A DNA stretch of 64,000 nt from Sandaracinus amylolyticus (GTDB lineage Bacteria > Myxococcota_A > Polyangia > Polyangiales > Sandaracinaceae): assembly GCF_000737325.1 (NCBI RefSeq), contig NZ_CP011125.1, forward strand, positions 1,302,001 through 1,366,000, written 5' to 3'. Below, in pieces: positions 44,207 to 53,561 of this stretch. The stretch's first letter is position 1. Each line of letters opens with the position of its first letter. The notes below the pieces were generated by a model that was not told where the DNA came from, searched no databases, and saw only the letters and a list, made by a program, of their open reading frames with translations. Position numbers and translations under genes: made by a program.

Positions 44207-45769
44207 ATGACCGACTTCGCGGGCCTGCGCGCAGCGTTCTTCGACCGATGGCGTGACGCGCACCCCGACGAGGCGGGCACGCTCGGCATCGTCGATCCGG
44301 TGGGGCGCCTGTGCGACCCATCGCGCGAGGCGATCGAGGACGAAGCGCGCGCGCTCGGTGCGATGCTGCGCGCGCTCGAGCCGTGCCCGGTCGACGGAGA
44401 GGCGCGGCTCGATGCGTGGATGATCACGTCGTGGGCGCGGCACGAGGTACGGCGCGTCGCGCGCGGCGCGCACCTCGCGAACGTCGAGCTCGGGCTGCTG
44501 CCGTATCACCTGCTCCGGCATCACCTCGTGCACGCCGAGGACGAGACCGCGCGCGCGGTCGCGGCGTCGCGCATCCGTGCGATCCCCGCGTTCCTCGCGG
44601 CGCACGAGCGCACGCTCGCGGCGGGCATCGCGGAAGGCGTGCGGGCGCACGCGGGGACGGTGCAGTGGATCGCCGAGCGATCGCTCCCGGCGATCGCGCG
44701 CGCCCTCGACGACCTCGGCGCGCCCGATGCGGCGAGGGCGTACGAGGCGCACGCGCGATTCTTGAACGATCGTGTACGTCCGAGCGCGCGCACGTCGGGG
44801 GCGATCGGTGCCGAGGAGACGCGCGCGCGCCTCGGGGACATGGCGCTCTCGCTCGAGACGTCGCTCGCGGAGGCGCACGTCGAGCTCGAGCGCGCCCACG
44901 ACGGGCTGGTGCGCGCGGCCGCGCGGGTGCCCGAGCTCGACGGGGCGCGCGACGTGGCCGCCGTTCGCGCGGCGATGCAGCCGCTCTACGCGCGCTCGAT
45001 CGCGTCGCGCGACGACGACGTGATCCCGGCGTACGAGGCCCTCGTCACGCGGGCGAGCGCGTTCGCGCGCGCGCACGGTCTCGTGCCCTTCGACGATGCG
45101 CTCGCGGTGCGAGTGGGTGTGCTCCCGCCGGCGATCGCCGAGGCCGGTCACGCCCAGAATTGGGCGGCCCCGCTCGTCGCGCCGCAGCCGCGCGCCGACT
45201 TCCTCGTCGCGCGCGACGCGCGCGTGCATCCGGCGATGGCCGCGCCGCTGCTCGCGGTGCACGAGGCGGTGCCGGGGCACGCGCTGCAGAGCCTCGCGTT
45301 CGCGCGCGCGCACGGGCGCGATCCGCGGCCGGTTCGTTTCCTCGCGATCGCCGACGACGTCGCGATGGCGCGCTCGTACTTCGGCGCGATGCTGTCGATC
45401 GAGGGCTGGGCCACGTGGGTCGAGCACCGCATGCTCGAGCTCGGCTTCTACGAGGGCCTCGCCACGGTGTACGCGTGGAACGTGCGCGCGATCCGCGCGG
45501 CCCGCGTGATCGTCGATCTCGGGATCCACGGCGAAACGATGTCGATCGCGGAGGCGCGCTCGTTCTTGAACGATCGTGCACTGCTGCCCGACTCGATCGC
45601 GACGCGCGAGGTCGCGCGCTACCAGCGCATCCCGCTGCAGGCGCTCACGTACCTCACGGGCGCGCTCGCGATCGAGCGACACCTCGCGCCGCACCGCGCG
45701 CGTGGGGACGAGACGCGCGCGATCGCGGCGCTGCTCGCGGCGGGGCCGGTGCCGCCCGCGCTGCTGTGA
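44207..45769 (+). CDS. DUF885 family protein (metallopeptidase-like)
   Basis: A 520-residue protein of the DUF885 family. The zinc-site helix HEAVPGHALQSL (near 350-361) and EGWATWVEHRMLELG are the two family motifs, as in gluzincin-like peptidases. No signal peptide is seen, so it is probably cytosolic. The activity is not established for the family. The gene is followed directly by the convergent metallophosphoesterase gene with no gap. Confidence 0.9.
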   Translation: MTDFAGLRAAFFDRWRDAHPDEAGTLGIVDPVGRLCDPSREAIEDEARALGAMLRALEPCPVDGEARLDAWMITSWARHEVRRVARGAHLANVELGLLPYHLLRHHLVHAEDETARAVAASRIRAIPAFLAAHERTLAAGIAEGVRAHAGTVQWIAERSLPAIARALDDLGAPDAARAYEAHARFLNDRVRPSARTSGAIGAEETRARLGDMALSLETSLAEAHVELERAHDGLVRAAARVPELDGARDVAAVRAAMQPLYARSIASRDDDVIPAYEALVTRASAFARAHGLVPFDDALAVRVGVLPPAIAEAGHAQNWAAPLVAPQPRADFLVARDARVHPAMAAPLLAVHEAVPGHALQSLAFARAHGRDPRPVRFLAIADDVAMARSYFGAMLSIEGWATWVEHRMLELGFYEGLATVYAWNVRAIRAARVIVDLGIHGETMSIAEARSFLNDRALLPDSIATREVARYQRIPLQALTYLTGALAIERHLAPHRARGDETRAIAALLAAGPVPPALL

Positions 45770-46543
45770 TCACGCGGGGACGATCACGATCGCGCGCGTG
45801 TCGACGTTCAGCACCTGACCGCCGCGATGTCGCGCGAGCGGCTCGTCCCAGTGCACGTGGCCGCAGATCGTCAGCGGGACGCGATGTCGCTCGACGAGCG
45901 CGCGGATCGCATCGGCGCCGGGCTGCGCGCGATCCCCGCACGGCCCTTCGTGCAGCACGAGCACGTCGAGGCCGGTCTCCGCGAGCAGCTCGATGCGGGC
46001 GTGCTGCTCGCGCTCGTCGCGCCGCCCGAGCTTCGCCGGGTCGCCCGCGATCCGCCCGACGCCGCCGATGCGCAGCCCGTCGAGCACGACGTGATCGCCG
46101 TCGAGCGCGCCCTCGCGCACGCGCGTCACGTCGTCGTGGTTGCCCGCGACGCCGACGACCCACGCGAACGACGCGCCGAACGCGTCCCACACGCTCGCGA
46201 CGTCGCCGAACCCGCCGCGCCGGTTCGCCTCGGGCACGCTGTAGAGGTCGCCCGCGAGCACGACGCCCGTTCGCTCGGCGCGCGGGATCACGCCGTCGTC
46301 GGCGAGCGCGACGAGGTGCTCCGCGACCGCGACGCCGAGCAGCGTCGAGGCGCGCGTGTGAGGGTCGGGCACGACGCCCTGCAGGTCGCTCGTCGCGACG
46401 AGCGCGTCGAGGTCACGAGGCAGCCCGTGCGCGCGCGCGAGGTGCACCGGCAGCCGCGAGACCTCGCTGCGACCGCGCGGGCTCGCGTTCAGGTAGCGCA
46501 CCCACGAGCACGGCGTGGGCTCGACGTCGACGAGCTCGATCAT
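45770..46543 (-). CDS. Metallophosphoesterase
   Basis: A 257-residue calcineurin-like phosphoesterase. VATSDLQGV near 50 is a modified first motif (DxQ instead of DxH), VVLAGDLYS is the second, VVGVAGNHDD the third and TICGHVHWDEP the last. The metal-binding Asp, Asn and His residues are otherwise in place. The gene starts at ATG 46543; GTG 46549 is also possible. The substrate is unknown. It is on the minus strand, 79 bases downstream of the KAS III gene, and may share its transcript. Confidence 0.85.
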   Translation of the reverse strand: MIELVDVEPTPCSWVRYLNASPRGRSEVSRLPVHLARAHGLPRDLDALVATSDLQGVVPDPHTRASTLLGVAVAEHLVALADDGVIPRAERTGVVLAGDLYSVPEANRRGGFGDVASVWDAFGASFAWVVGVAGNHDDVTRVREGALDGDHVVLDGLRIGGVGRIAGDPAKLGRRDEREQHARIELLAETGLDVLVLHEGPCGDRAQPGADAIRALVERHRVPLTICGHVHWDEPLARHRGGQVLNVDTRAIVIVPA

Positions 46544-46622
46544 GCGCACCGACGGAACGCGCGAGGCCCGCGCTGCCGAGCGGCAGTCGCGGGCCTCTTC
46601 GCGGGATCGAGGACGGCTGCGA

Positions 46623-47666
46623 TCACCAATCCGCGATCGCCGCGCCCCACGTGAACCCCGAGCCGAAGGCGACCATCGCGACCTTCATGCCGGGCTTCAG
46701 GCGACCCGTCTCCTCGGCCTCGGCGAGGAGCAGCGGGATCGTCGCCGCCGTGGTGTTGCCGTACTTGTGGATGTTGTGGATCAGCTTGTCCTGCGGGATC
46801 CCGAGCGTGTCCGCGACATACGTGTTGATGCGCATGTTCGCCTGGTGGAACACGAAGAGATCGATGTCGTTCGCGGAGAGCGACTGATCGAAGCAGACCT
46901 GCATGAGCGACATGCACATCTTCTCCACCGCGTGGCGGAAGACCTGCTTGCCGTCCATCTGCGGCCAGAGCGTGCCGGGATCGATCTCGGCCTTGCCGTC
47001 GCGCCCGTGGGGCAGGTTGACGAAGGGCTTCTTGCGGATGTCCCACACGGGCATCCAGAGCGCCTCCGCGAAGCGGCCGTCCGCGCCGAGGTGCCACTTG
47101 CGCACGCCGCGCTTCGGGTCGTCGGTCGCGCTCACGACCACGGCGCCCGCGCCGTCGCCGAAGAGCGAAGTCACGGTGCGCCCGCGCGTCGTCATGTCGA
47201 GCGCCGCCGAGTGCGTCTCGCCACCGACGACGAGCACGTGCTTGAGCGCGCCCGACTGCACCATCGAGGAGGCCGTGCCGAGGCCGTAGAGGAACCCGCT
47301 GCACTGGTTGCGGATGTCCATCGCGGGCACGTACTTGGGCATGTCGCCCTCGAAGAGCTCCGCGAACTTTCGCTGCATGAACACGCCGCTGCCCGGGAAG
47401 TGATGCTCGGGCGAGAGCGTCGCGAAGAGGATCATGTCGATGTCGCGCGGCGTGAGCCCGGCGCGCTGGATCGCGATCTTCGCCGCCTCGAAGCCCATGT
47501 CCGCCGAGCCCACGCCGTCCTCGGCGTAGCGGCGCTCTTCGATCCCGGTGCGCTGGTGGATCCACTCGTGGGTGGTGTCGATCCCGTACTGCGTGCGGAG
47601 ATCGTCGTTCGTCACCACGCGCGGCGGCACGTAGCCACCGGTTCCCGAGATGTAGGCGTTCGGCAC
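46623..47666 (-). CDS. 3-oxoacyl-ACP synthase III (FabH-like)
   Basis: A 347-residue thiolase-fold enzyme. The catalytic Cys122 is in IRNQCSGFLYGL, His in FHQANMRI and Asn in HKYGNTTAATIP: the Cys-His-Asn triad of KAS III. KAS III condenses an acyl-CoA with malonyl-ACP. The sequence is longer than FabH (about 317) and typical of the group that also includes OleA-like and specialised initiation enzymes. GTG 47666 has GGAGG ten bases upstream. It is alone on the minus strand except for the downstream phosphoesterase. Confidence 0.92.
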   Translation of the reverse strand: MPNAYISGTGGYVPPRVVTNDDLRTQYGIDTTHEWIHQRTGIEERRYAEDGVGSADMGFEAAKIAIQRAGLTPRDIDMILFATLSPEHHFPGSGVFMQRKFAELFEGDMPKYVPAMDIRNQCSGFLYGLGTASSMVQSGALKHVLVVGGETHSAALDMTTRGRTVTSLFGDGAGAVVVSATDDPKRGVRKWHLGADGRFAEALWMPVWDIRKKPFVNLPHGRDGKAEIDPGTLWPQMDGKQVFRHAVEKMCMSLMQVCFDQSLSANDIDLFVFHQANMRINTYVADTLGIPQDKLIHNIHKYGNTTAATIPLLLAEAEETGRLKPGMKVAMVAFGSGFTWGAAIADW

Positions 47667-48005
47667 GGTTCTGAAACCTCCAGGGAGGCGCGTCGCGTAG
47701 CACGTCCGGGCGAGCCTGCACAAATGGACGATTGAGGGAGCCCTCGCGCGCTTCCCCGGGACGTTCGGACGTGGATGCGACCGCGCGTCGCGCACACGAA
47801 TGCCTCAGCGGGGCAGCCTGCTGCGCGTCTGCGGGCTCGGGTGATCGTCGCACGGCTCGACGTTTCGCGAGCGTTTCGCGGCGCGGTCTACGCGGTGTGA
47901 CGCGCGTGCGGCGTGAGACGAGACGCTGCAGTCGGGGCACGCGCCATGCAGCCGCGGGACGGCCTACCGGGGACGACCGAGCACGGCGAGCACCAGAGGA
48001 GACAC
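47667..48005. promoter_or_regulatory. Divergent intergenic region
   Basis: The 339-base space between the KAS III gene and the dodecin-domain gene holds no credible ORF. Promoters for both should be here. GTTTCGC occurs twice (near 47862 and 47873) as a direct repeat. GAGGAGA directly precedes the dodecin gene start. Confidence 0.4.
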
Positions 48006-48542
48006 ATGCGTCAGGACTGGGGAATGAACGGGTACGGCGGCGACTGGCGCTTCCAGCAGCACGGGCGCGAGGACGACCGCTCGATGGGCATGCGCGGCCG
48101 CGACATGGAGCGCGGCGGGCGCGGCGGTTGGGCGCGCGACGACGATCAGCGCGAGCGGAGCTTCGGCTCCGGGATGCGCGATCGCGACGAGTGGCGCTCC
48201 GGCAACGGACGCGGCGGCAGCGAGGGCTGGGGCTACGAGGGACGCGGCGAGCGCATGCGCGGCGACGACGACGTGCGCCTCGAGCGCGGCGAGGCGCCGA
48301 TCGTGAAGGTGATCGAGGTCGTCGCGCAGTCGCCGCACTCGTGGGAGGACGCGACGCGTCGCGCGGTCGCGGAGGCGAGCCGCACGATCGACGACATCAA
48401 GTCGATCTACGTGAAGGACATGCAGGCGATCGTCGCGAACGGGCGCATCGTCGAGTTCCGGCTCGTGGCGAAGATCTCGTTCGCGGTGCACGAGCACATG
48501 CGCTCTCGCCGCGCGCGCGAGGGTCGCCGCGAGTACGCCTGA
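48006..48542 (+). CDS. Dodecin-domain protein with disordered Arg/Gly N-terminus
   Basis: A 178-residue protein. Residues 1-95 are disordered and rich in Arg, Gly, Asp and Trp (WRF, EWRSG, GRGG). Residues 98-164 match dodecin: VKVIEVVAQSPHSWEDATRR, then IYVKDMQAIVANGRIVEFR. Dodecin is a small flavin-binding dodecamer; a normal one is about 70 residues, so the tail is added. ATG 48006 has GAGGAGA upstream. It is followed by a hairpin terminator and a second gene with a similar N-terminal region. Confidence 0.88.
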   Translation: MRQDWGMNGYGGDWRFQQHGREDDRSMGMRGRDMERGGRGGWARDDDQRERSFGSGMRDRDEWRSGNGRGGSEGWGYEGRGERMRGDDDVRLERGEAPIVKVIEVVAQSPHSWEDATRRAVAEASRTIDDIKSIYVKDMQAIVANGRIVEFRLVAKISFAVHEHMRSRRAREGRREYA

Positions 48543-48549
48543 TCCACGG

Positions 48550-48580
48550 CGACTGGCGCGCTCGTCGAGCGTGCCAGTCG
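48550..48580 (+). terminator. Terminator hairpin of the dodecin gene
   Basis: CGACTGGC-g-CGCTC and GAGCG-t-GCCAGTCG form a 13-base interrupted stem starting eight bases after the stop. There is no T-run. Confidence 0.6.
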
Positions 48581-48704
48581 CGAGCACGTCAGTCGCGCAC
48601 GACGGAGCGAGGGAGTCGGGCACGTCGTGTGTCCGACTCCTCGCGTCTGGGGCGCACGACGCGCACGAATGAACAAAAAAGCGAAGACGGACGGAGGCAA
48701 TCGA

Positions 48705-49871
48705 ATGGATCGCGATCGTCGGTACGGATGGGGCGAGGACCGTGAGCGCTGGGGCCGTGACCGCGACGAGCGTCGCGGCGGAGCCTCGCGCGAGCGCGAC
48801 GACGACCAGCGCGAGCGCGGCGGGTACTTCGGCCGCACGCGCGACGAGGACTGGCGCAGCGCGTCGAGCGACTGGGGTGGTCGGGAGGACGACTGGCGCG
48901 GTCGCGACTACGGCACCTACGAGCGCTCGATGACGCGGCGCGAGGAGGACTGGCGCGGTCGCGACTACGGGCGCGACGACGAGCACGGCTATGGCCGCAT
49001 GGGGCTCGGCGAGCGCGGCGGTTGGGGCAGCTCGCACGCGACCGGCGGATACGGCGCGGGCCAGCGCGAGAGCGGCACGACGGGCATGGGCCTCGGTGGT
49101 CGCACGAGCTCGTTCGGCACGTCGGGCGGCTATGGCGGCTCGAGCTACGGAATGGGCGGGACCGGCACGCCGGGAGGCTACGGCGGGTACACGCGCGGCG
49201 GCACCGGAGGCTACGGCGCGAGCACCGGGTACGGCGGCGGCTACGGCCACGGCGCGACCGGCATGGGCGGCTATGGCAGCTACGGCGGCGGTGGCAGCTA
49301 CGGCGCGGGCAGCAGCTACGGCGGGGGCGGCTACGGCACGAGCACCTACGGGCGCGGTGAGCAGCGCGAGCGCGGAGCGAGCGGCTGGGAGCGCGAGCGC
49401 GATCGGGAGCGCGGCGGCTGGGAGCGTGATCGCGACGAGCGCGAGGAGGGCGGCTTCTTCCAGCGCATGGGCGAGGGGATCCGCAACGCGTTCGGCCTCG
49501 GTGATCGCGAGCGCGGACCGTTCTTCGGCAAGGGCCCGAAGGGCTACAAGCGCAGCGACGAGCGCATCCGCGAGGAGGTCTCGGAGGTCATCGCGCGCCA
49601 GGGCTGGATCGACGCGAGCGAGGTCGAGGTGAAGGTGGCGAGCGGCGAGGTGACGCTCACCGGAACCGTCTCGGACCGCGAGCACAAGCGGCGCCTCGAG
49701 CAGATGATCGAGGACGTGCACGGCGTCGACGACGTGCGCAACGAGCTCCGTGTGAAGCGCACCGAGCTGCACACGCAGACGGGCACCGCCGGGACGTACT
49801 CGACGACCACGACGAGCGGCGGCGACGCGACCGAGGGCGGCACCCGCGGTCGGAACGCGCGCTCGTCCTGA
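48705..49871 (+). CDS. BON-domain protein with long disordered Arg/Gly-Tyr N-terminus
   Basis: A 388-residue protein. Residues 1-100 are Arg/Asp/Gly/Trp-rich and resemble the dodecin gene tail (DDDQRERGG, DEDWRS). Residues 100-245 are Gly/Tyr/Ser repeats such as GYGGS and GYGSYGGGG. After that come GPKGYKRSDERIREEVSEVI and a BON domain with VEVKVASGEVTLTGTV. The BON domain binds phospholipid or peptidoglycan; the SWFGD-type segment before it often goes with it. ATG 48705 is preferred because GGAGG is seven bases upstream; ATG 48669 lacks a site. Confidence 0.88.
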   Translation: MDRDRRYGWGEDRERWGRDRDERRGGASRERDDDQRERGGYFGRTRDEDWRSASSDWGGREDDWRGRDYGTYERSMTRREEDWRGRDYGRDDEHGYGRMGLGERGGWGSSHATGGYGAGQRESGTTGMGLGGRTSSFGTSGGYGGSSYGMGGTGTPGGYGGYTRGGTGGYGASTGYGGGYGHGATGMGGYGSYGGGGSYGAGSSYGGGGYGTSTYGRGEQRERGASGWERERDRERGGWERDRDEREEGGFFQRMGEGIRNAFGLGDRERGPFFGKGPKGYKRSDERIREEVSEVIARQGWIDASEVEVKVASGEVTLTGTVSDREHKRRLEQMIEDVHGVDDVRNELRVKRTELHTQTGTAGTYSTTTTSGGDATEGGTRGRNARSS

Positions 49872-49895
49872 GCCACGGCGCGAGCACGAGAGCAC

Positions 49896-49930
49896 GCGGG
49901 CGCGCGGGGCGGATGGCCCGGCGCGCCCGC
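49896..49930. terminator. Bidirectional terminator
   Basis: GCGGGCGCGC (49896-49905) pairs with GCGCGCCCGC (49921-49930) between the convergent BON-domain gene and a small minus-strand gene. Confidence 0.7.
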
Positions 49931-49947
49931 GTCGCGTTCCGTCGTCG

Positions 49948-50202
49948 TCACGCGTGATCGTCGGCGGTGCGAGGCAGCCCGTGATCGCGCTCGCGCGCAC
50001 CGTTCTCGCTGCGCGGGCGCGGGGCCGCGGCGCGCTCGGCGCGGTGTCGCTCGATGCGCACGGTGAGCTCGCTGCTGCGCTCGGCGAAGGTCGCGATCAT
50101 CTCGGTCACCATCTCGACCGCGATCGCGCCCCCGACGCGGCCCATCGTGCGCGCGAGGCGCTTCAAGCGCTTGCGCGTCTTCTTCTTCAGCTTGTGCCTC
50201 AT
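49948..50202 (-). CDS. Small basic protein of unknown function
   Basis: An 84-residue protein. The first 22 residues are highly basic (RHKLKKKTRKRLKRLARTMG). Residues 23-45 are a hydrophobic to amphipathic helix, followed by an Arg/Glu-rich charged tail. It might be a membrane- or nucleic-acid-associated protein. It is divergent from another small basic protein (50378-50620) whose N-terminus has the same Lys/Arg-rich look. No family is recognised. Confidence 0.5.
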   Translation of the reverse strand: MRHKLKKKTRKRLKRLARTMGRVGGAIAVEMVTEMIATFAERSSELTVRIERHRAERAAAPRPRSENGARERDHGLPRTADDHA

Positions 50203-50377
50203 CGCGACGCGTGCGGTGCAACCGAGGTGCCGCGGGGCGCGTCGCCTGCGCATGCGAGCGCCACAGGGCGAGGCGACATTGCGCATCTCGGTTCGCGGGA
50301 CGCCGGGAGAATTTCCCCACGAACGCGCCTGGGGCGCACGCCGGGGACGCGGTACGCGGGCTGCAAATCCTTCCTTC

Positions 50378-50620
50378 GTGGCGAAGAAGGCGAAGCGACT
50401 CCGCAAGCGCATCCGCAAGTCGGTGCGCCGCGCGATGCCGATCGCGGCACCGCTGCTCGGCGCCGCCGCGATCGCGGGCGCGGTCGGATCGGCGCTCGCG
50501 AGCGATTCGTTGCGCGAGCGGGTGCGCAGCGCGTTCGACGTGGCGATCGCGCGATGGCGGGATCGGCGCGAGGGCGAGCGCGAAGCGCGCCCCGCGCCTG
50601 CGGTCGCGGATGCCATCTGA
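50378..50620 (+). CDS. Small basic membrane-type protein
   Basis: An 80-residue protein starting at GTG. It has a basic N-terminus (AKKAKRLRKRIRKSVRRA) and a hydrophobic helix (PIAAPLLGAAAIAGAVGSALA), then a charged amphipathic tail. The layout is like that of the divergent neighbour at 49948-50202. No ribosome site is obvious. Function is unknown. Confidence 0.5.
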   Translation: MAKKAKRLRKRIRKSVRRAMPIAAPLLGAAAIAGAVGSALASDSLRERVRSAFDVAIARWRDRREGEREARPAPAVADAI

Positions 50621-50671
50621 GCCGCGAGGATGTCGAGGCACGGGACGCCGGGGCGGTGTCGAGGAGAAGCG

Positions 50672-51295
50672 ATGACGACGAGCCGAGTCGAGATGCAGCA
50701 GCACGACGTGGAGCGTGCGCGGGAGCTCAACCCGCACCGGGCGCTCCTCACGAGCCTCTTCCACGAGCTCTTCCAGACCGAGCGCTCCGCGGAGATCCAC
50801 CCGCCGCTCGAGGCCGCGCGTCTGGGGAACAGCGCGCCCGCGCGCGCGCTCCGCGCCGTGTCGTCGCATGCGGCGTCGGTTCGTCCCGAGCTGCCCGAGC
50901 TGGCGCGGCGGCGTGGGCTGCCGGTGTCGCGGACGGGCAAGCGCATCGGAGACAGCTTCTCGTGGGTGCGGCGCCACTTCACCGACGGCGTGATGGAGTC
51001 GGAGCGCTCGTATCGCGCGACGTTGCTCGGCATCCGCCACGGCGTCGATCTCGTGAAGCTGATCCGCAGCGCGGCAGAGGCGGCGGACGATCGTGATCTC
51101 GTCTCGTGGTGCACCGAGTGGCTCTCGGTGCGTGAGCCGCTCGTCGAGGAGGTCTGCGCGCAGCTCGCGTGGTTCGGGTGGCACCCGGAGAGCGCGATCC
51201 AGCACACCGGCAAGGTGCGCGGTCTGCTGGATCGTCTGCTCGGCCGCGCCGACCGCGACGGGTCGCGCTCGTCGCCGGCGCTCGGTCAGGTGTGA
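50672..51295 (+). CDS. Helical protein of unknown function
   Basis: A 207-residue, all-helical soluble protein. Residues 80-110 (VSRTGKRIGDSFSWVRRHFTD) and 110-175 form long helices with His/Glu and Trp residues, loosely resembling ferritin-like four-helix bundles, but I see no paired ExxH motif. ATG 50672 has AGGAG nine bases upstream. It follows the small basic protein by 51 bases and may be co-transcribed with it. Confidence 0.6.
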   Translation: MTTSRVEMQQHDVERARELNPHRALLTSLFHELFQTERSAEIHPPLEAARLGNSAPARALRAVSSHAASVRPELPELARRRGLPVSRTGKRIGDSFSWVRRHFTDGVMESERSYRATLLGIRHGVDLVKLIRSAAEAADDRDLVSWCTEWLSVREPLVEEVCAQLAWFGWHPESAIQHTGKVRGLLDRLLGRADRDGSRSSPALGQV

Positions 51296-51320
51296 GGGCG
51301 AGCGCGGGCTCGGCCGTCGA

Positions 51321-53561
51321 TCACGACGGATCCATGCCGAGCCCGCTCCCGAACCCCGGGATCGTCTCTTCCTCGCCGAGGAGCTTGGCGATCACGCCGA
51401 CGAGCTGCGCCGGCTCGACCGGCTTCGTGAGGTGCGCGTCGAACCCCGCGGCCTGCGCGCGCTCCGCGTCGGCAGCGCCCGCGTAGGCAGTGAGCGCGAC
51501 GATCGGCGTCAGCACCTCGCTCGCGCGGAGCCTGCGCACGAGCTCGTAGCCGTCGGCGCCCGGCATGCCGATGTCGCTGATGATCGCGTGCGGCCGCACC
51601 TGGCGGATCACCTCGAGCGCCTCCGCGACCGAGCCTGCGACGTCGACCTCCGCGCCCGCCTCGCACAGCGCGACGCTCGCGAGATCGCGCGCGTCGACCT
51701 CGTCGTCGACGACCACCACGCGATAGCTGCGCAGCACCGGCGTGCTCGCGCGCATCGGCTTCGGCGGGCGCACCGCGAGCGGCGTGCTGCGCGGCGGGCG
51801 GCGAGGCAGGACGATCGTGAAGGTCGCGCCGAGGCCCGAGCCTTCGCTCTCCGCGCGCACCGTGCCGCCGTGCAGCTCGACGATCTGACGCACGATCGAG
51901 AGGCCGAGCCCGAGCCCTCCGTGGCGTCGCGTCGTCGCCTGCTCGCCCTGCCGGAAGCGATCGAACACGTGCGGGAGCAGCTCGGCCGCGATGCCCGCGC
52001 CGGTGTCGCGGATCTCGATGCGCACCTCGTCGGCCTCGGGCTGCACCGCGATCGTCACGCGCCCCCCGCGCGGCGTGAATTTCAGCGCGTTCGAGAGCAG
52101 GTTCGACATCACCTGCCGCACCCGCCCGAGGTCCGCGACGACGCACGCGTCGCGCGCCGAGATCGCGTGCATGACCGTGATGCCCTTCGACACCGCGCTC
52201 GGCCGCGCGGCCTCGACCGCGTCGCGCGCGATCGTCGCGATGTCGATCGTCTGCACCTCGAGCGCGAGCTTGCCCGCGATGATGCGCGACGCGTCGAGCA
52301 GGTCGTCGATGATGCGCGCCTGCGCCTCCGCGTTCCGATCGATCACGTCGAGCGCCTTGCGCACCATCGGATCGAGCGGCACCGCCTGCTTCGCCAGCGC
52401 GCCGCCGTTCTTCGCGAGCGAGGCCCAGCCGCGGATCGCGTGCAGCGGCGTGCGCAGCTCGTGGCTCACGATCGCGAGGAACTCGTCCTTGAGCCGGTTC
52501 GCGACCTCGGCCTCTTCGCGCGCGTCGCGCTCGCGCACCAGCAGGGCCTCGCGCTCGCTCGCTGCGCCCTCGAGCTGCCGCGCGAGCTCCTCCGCGTGAC
52601 GTCGCGCCCGCGCGAGCTCGGTGATCTCGACCGTGTCGAGGCCGACGCCGAGGATCGCGCCGTCGGGCGAATAGACCGGGAACAGATTGCCCAGCCAGTC
52701 GCGGCGCGTGTCGTCGTCCTCGCTCCCGCGCGAGATCGGCTGCGAGAACGTCGCGCCCTCGGTGAGCACGCGGATCAGCAGCGGCTCGAGCAGCGGCGCG
52801 AGCTCGGGCGCGGTGTCGCGCAGCGTGCGCCCGACGTGCGCCTCGGGGTGACGTCCGGTCATCCGCGCGAGCGCGCGGTTCACGCGGATGTAGCGCAGGT
52901 CGCGGTCGAAGAACGCGACGCCGGAGGGCGAGTTGTCGAGCACTCCGTCGAGCAGCGCGAGCGTCGTCTGCGAGCTCTGCAGCGCGGCCTCGGCCTCGGC
53001 GCGCGCACGCCGCTCGCGCGCCAGCAGCGCGGTGCGCTCGCGCTCCGCCGCGTGCCGCTCGTCGACGAGCTGCGCGGTGAGCCCGAGCAGATCGCGACCG
53101 AGCCGCACCGCGTGCAGCTCGATGCGGCACCGCTCGCTGCCCGTCTCGAGCGTCACCGCGCGCGCCTCGGTCGTGCCCGACGCGAGCACGCGCGCGAAGC
53201 AGTCGAGCGTGCCGTCGCGCTCGGTGCTCTCGAGCACGTGCGTGAGGCGCGCCCCGAGCTCCGTGAACGCGCCGCCTCTCGCGCGCGCCGCCGTGTTCGC
53301 CCACACCAGCTCGAAGTCGACCACGCGCTCCGTCGCGTCGCGCAGCGCGCGCTCCACGAGGAAGGGCGTGCTCGCCGCTTCCTGCACCGCGCGGAAGCGA
53401 TCCTCGCTCCGCTGCAGCGCTTCCCGCTCCGCGTCCAGCGCGCGCACCAGCCGCTCGATCCGAGCGCGCGCGAGCGCGAGCTCGTCGCCATCGGCCGCCG
53501 AAGCGACGCGCGCGCCCTCGGCGGCCGAGCGACCCCCGTCGCCCACCGTCGTGTCCCCCAT
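51321..53561 (-). CDS. Hybrid sensor histidine kinase with receiver
   Basis: A 746-residue soluble hybrid kinase. An N-terminal coiled region and PAS-like domain (residues 40-180) precede a second PAS (residues 210-330, NSPSGVAFFDRDLRYIRVN). Next is HisKA with H-box SHELRTPLHAI, then HATPase with NLLSNALKF, DTGAGI and GLGLGLSIVRQIVELHGG. A C-terminal receiver shows VVVVDDEVDARD, phosphoacceptor Asp in IISDIGMPGADG, and KPVEP. The receiver being fused argues for a phosphorelay or self-regulation. A protein of the same plan is at 56667-58523. Confidence 0.93.
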   Translation of the reverse strand: MGDTTVGDGGRSAAEGARVASAADGDELALARARIERLVRALDAEREALQRSEDRFRAVQEAASTPFLVERALRDATERVVDFELVWANTAARARGGAFTELGARLTHVLESTERDGTLDCFARVLASGTTEARAVTLETGSERCRIELHAVRLGRDLLGLTAQLVDERHAAERERTALLARERRARAEAEAALQSSQTTLALLDGVLDNSPSGVAFFDRDLRYIRVNRALARMTGRHPEAHVGRTLRDTAPELAPLLEPLLIRVLTEGATFSQPISRGSEDDDTRRDWLGNLFPVYSPDGAILGVGLDTVEITELARARRHAEELARQLEGAASEREALLVRERDAREEAEVANRLKDEFLAIVSHELRTPLHAIRGWASLAKNGGALAKQAVPLDPMVRKALDVIDRNAEAQARIIDDLLDASRIIAGKLALEVQTIDIATIARDAVEAARPSAVSKGITVMHAISARDACVVADLGRVRQVMSNLLSNALKFTPRGGRVTIAVQPEADEVRIEIRDTGAGIAAELLPHVFDRFRQGEQATTRRHGGLGLGLSIVRQIVELHGGTVRAESEGSGLGATFTIVLPRRPPRSTPLAVRPPKPMRASTPVLRSYRVVVVDDEVDARDLASVALCEAGAEVDVAGSVAEALEVIRQVRPHAIISDIGMPGADGYELVRRLRASEVLTPIVALTAYAGAADAERAQAAGFDAHLTKPVEPAQLVGVIAKLLGEEETIPGFGSGLGMDPS

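Noticed and set aside
44759-45580. Near-identical 17-base stretches encoding FLNDR twice in the DUF885 gene
   Set aside because: Probably common codon use in the same short peptide; too short to call a repeat.
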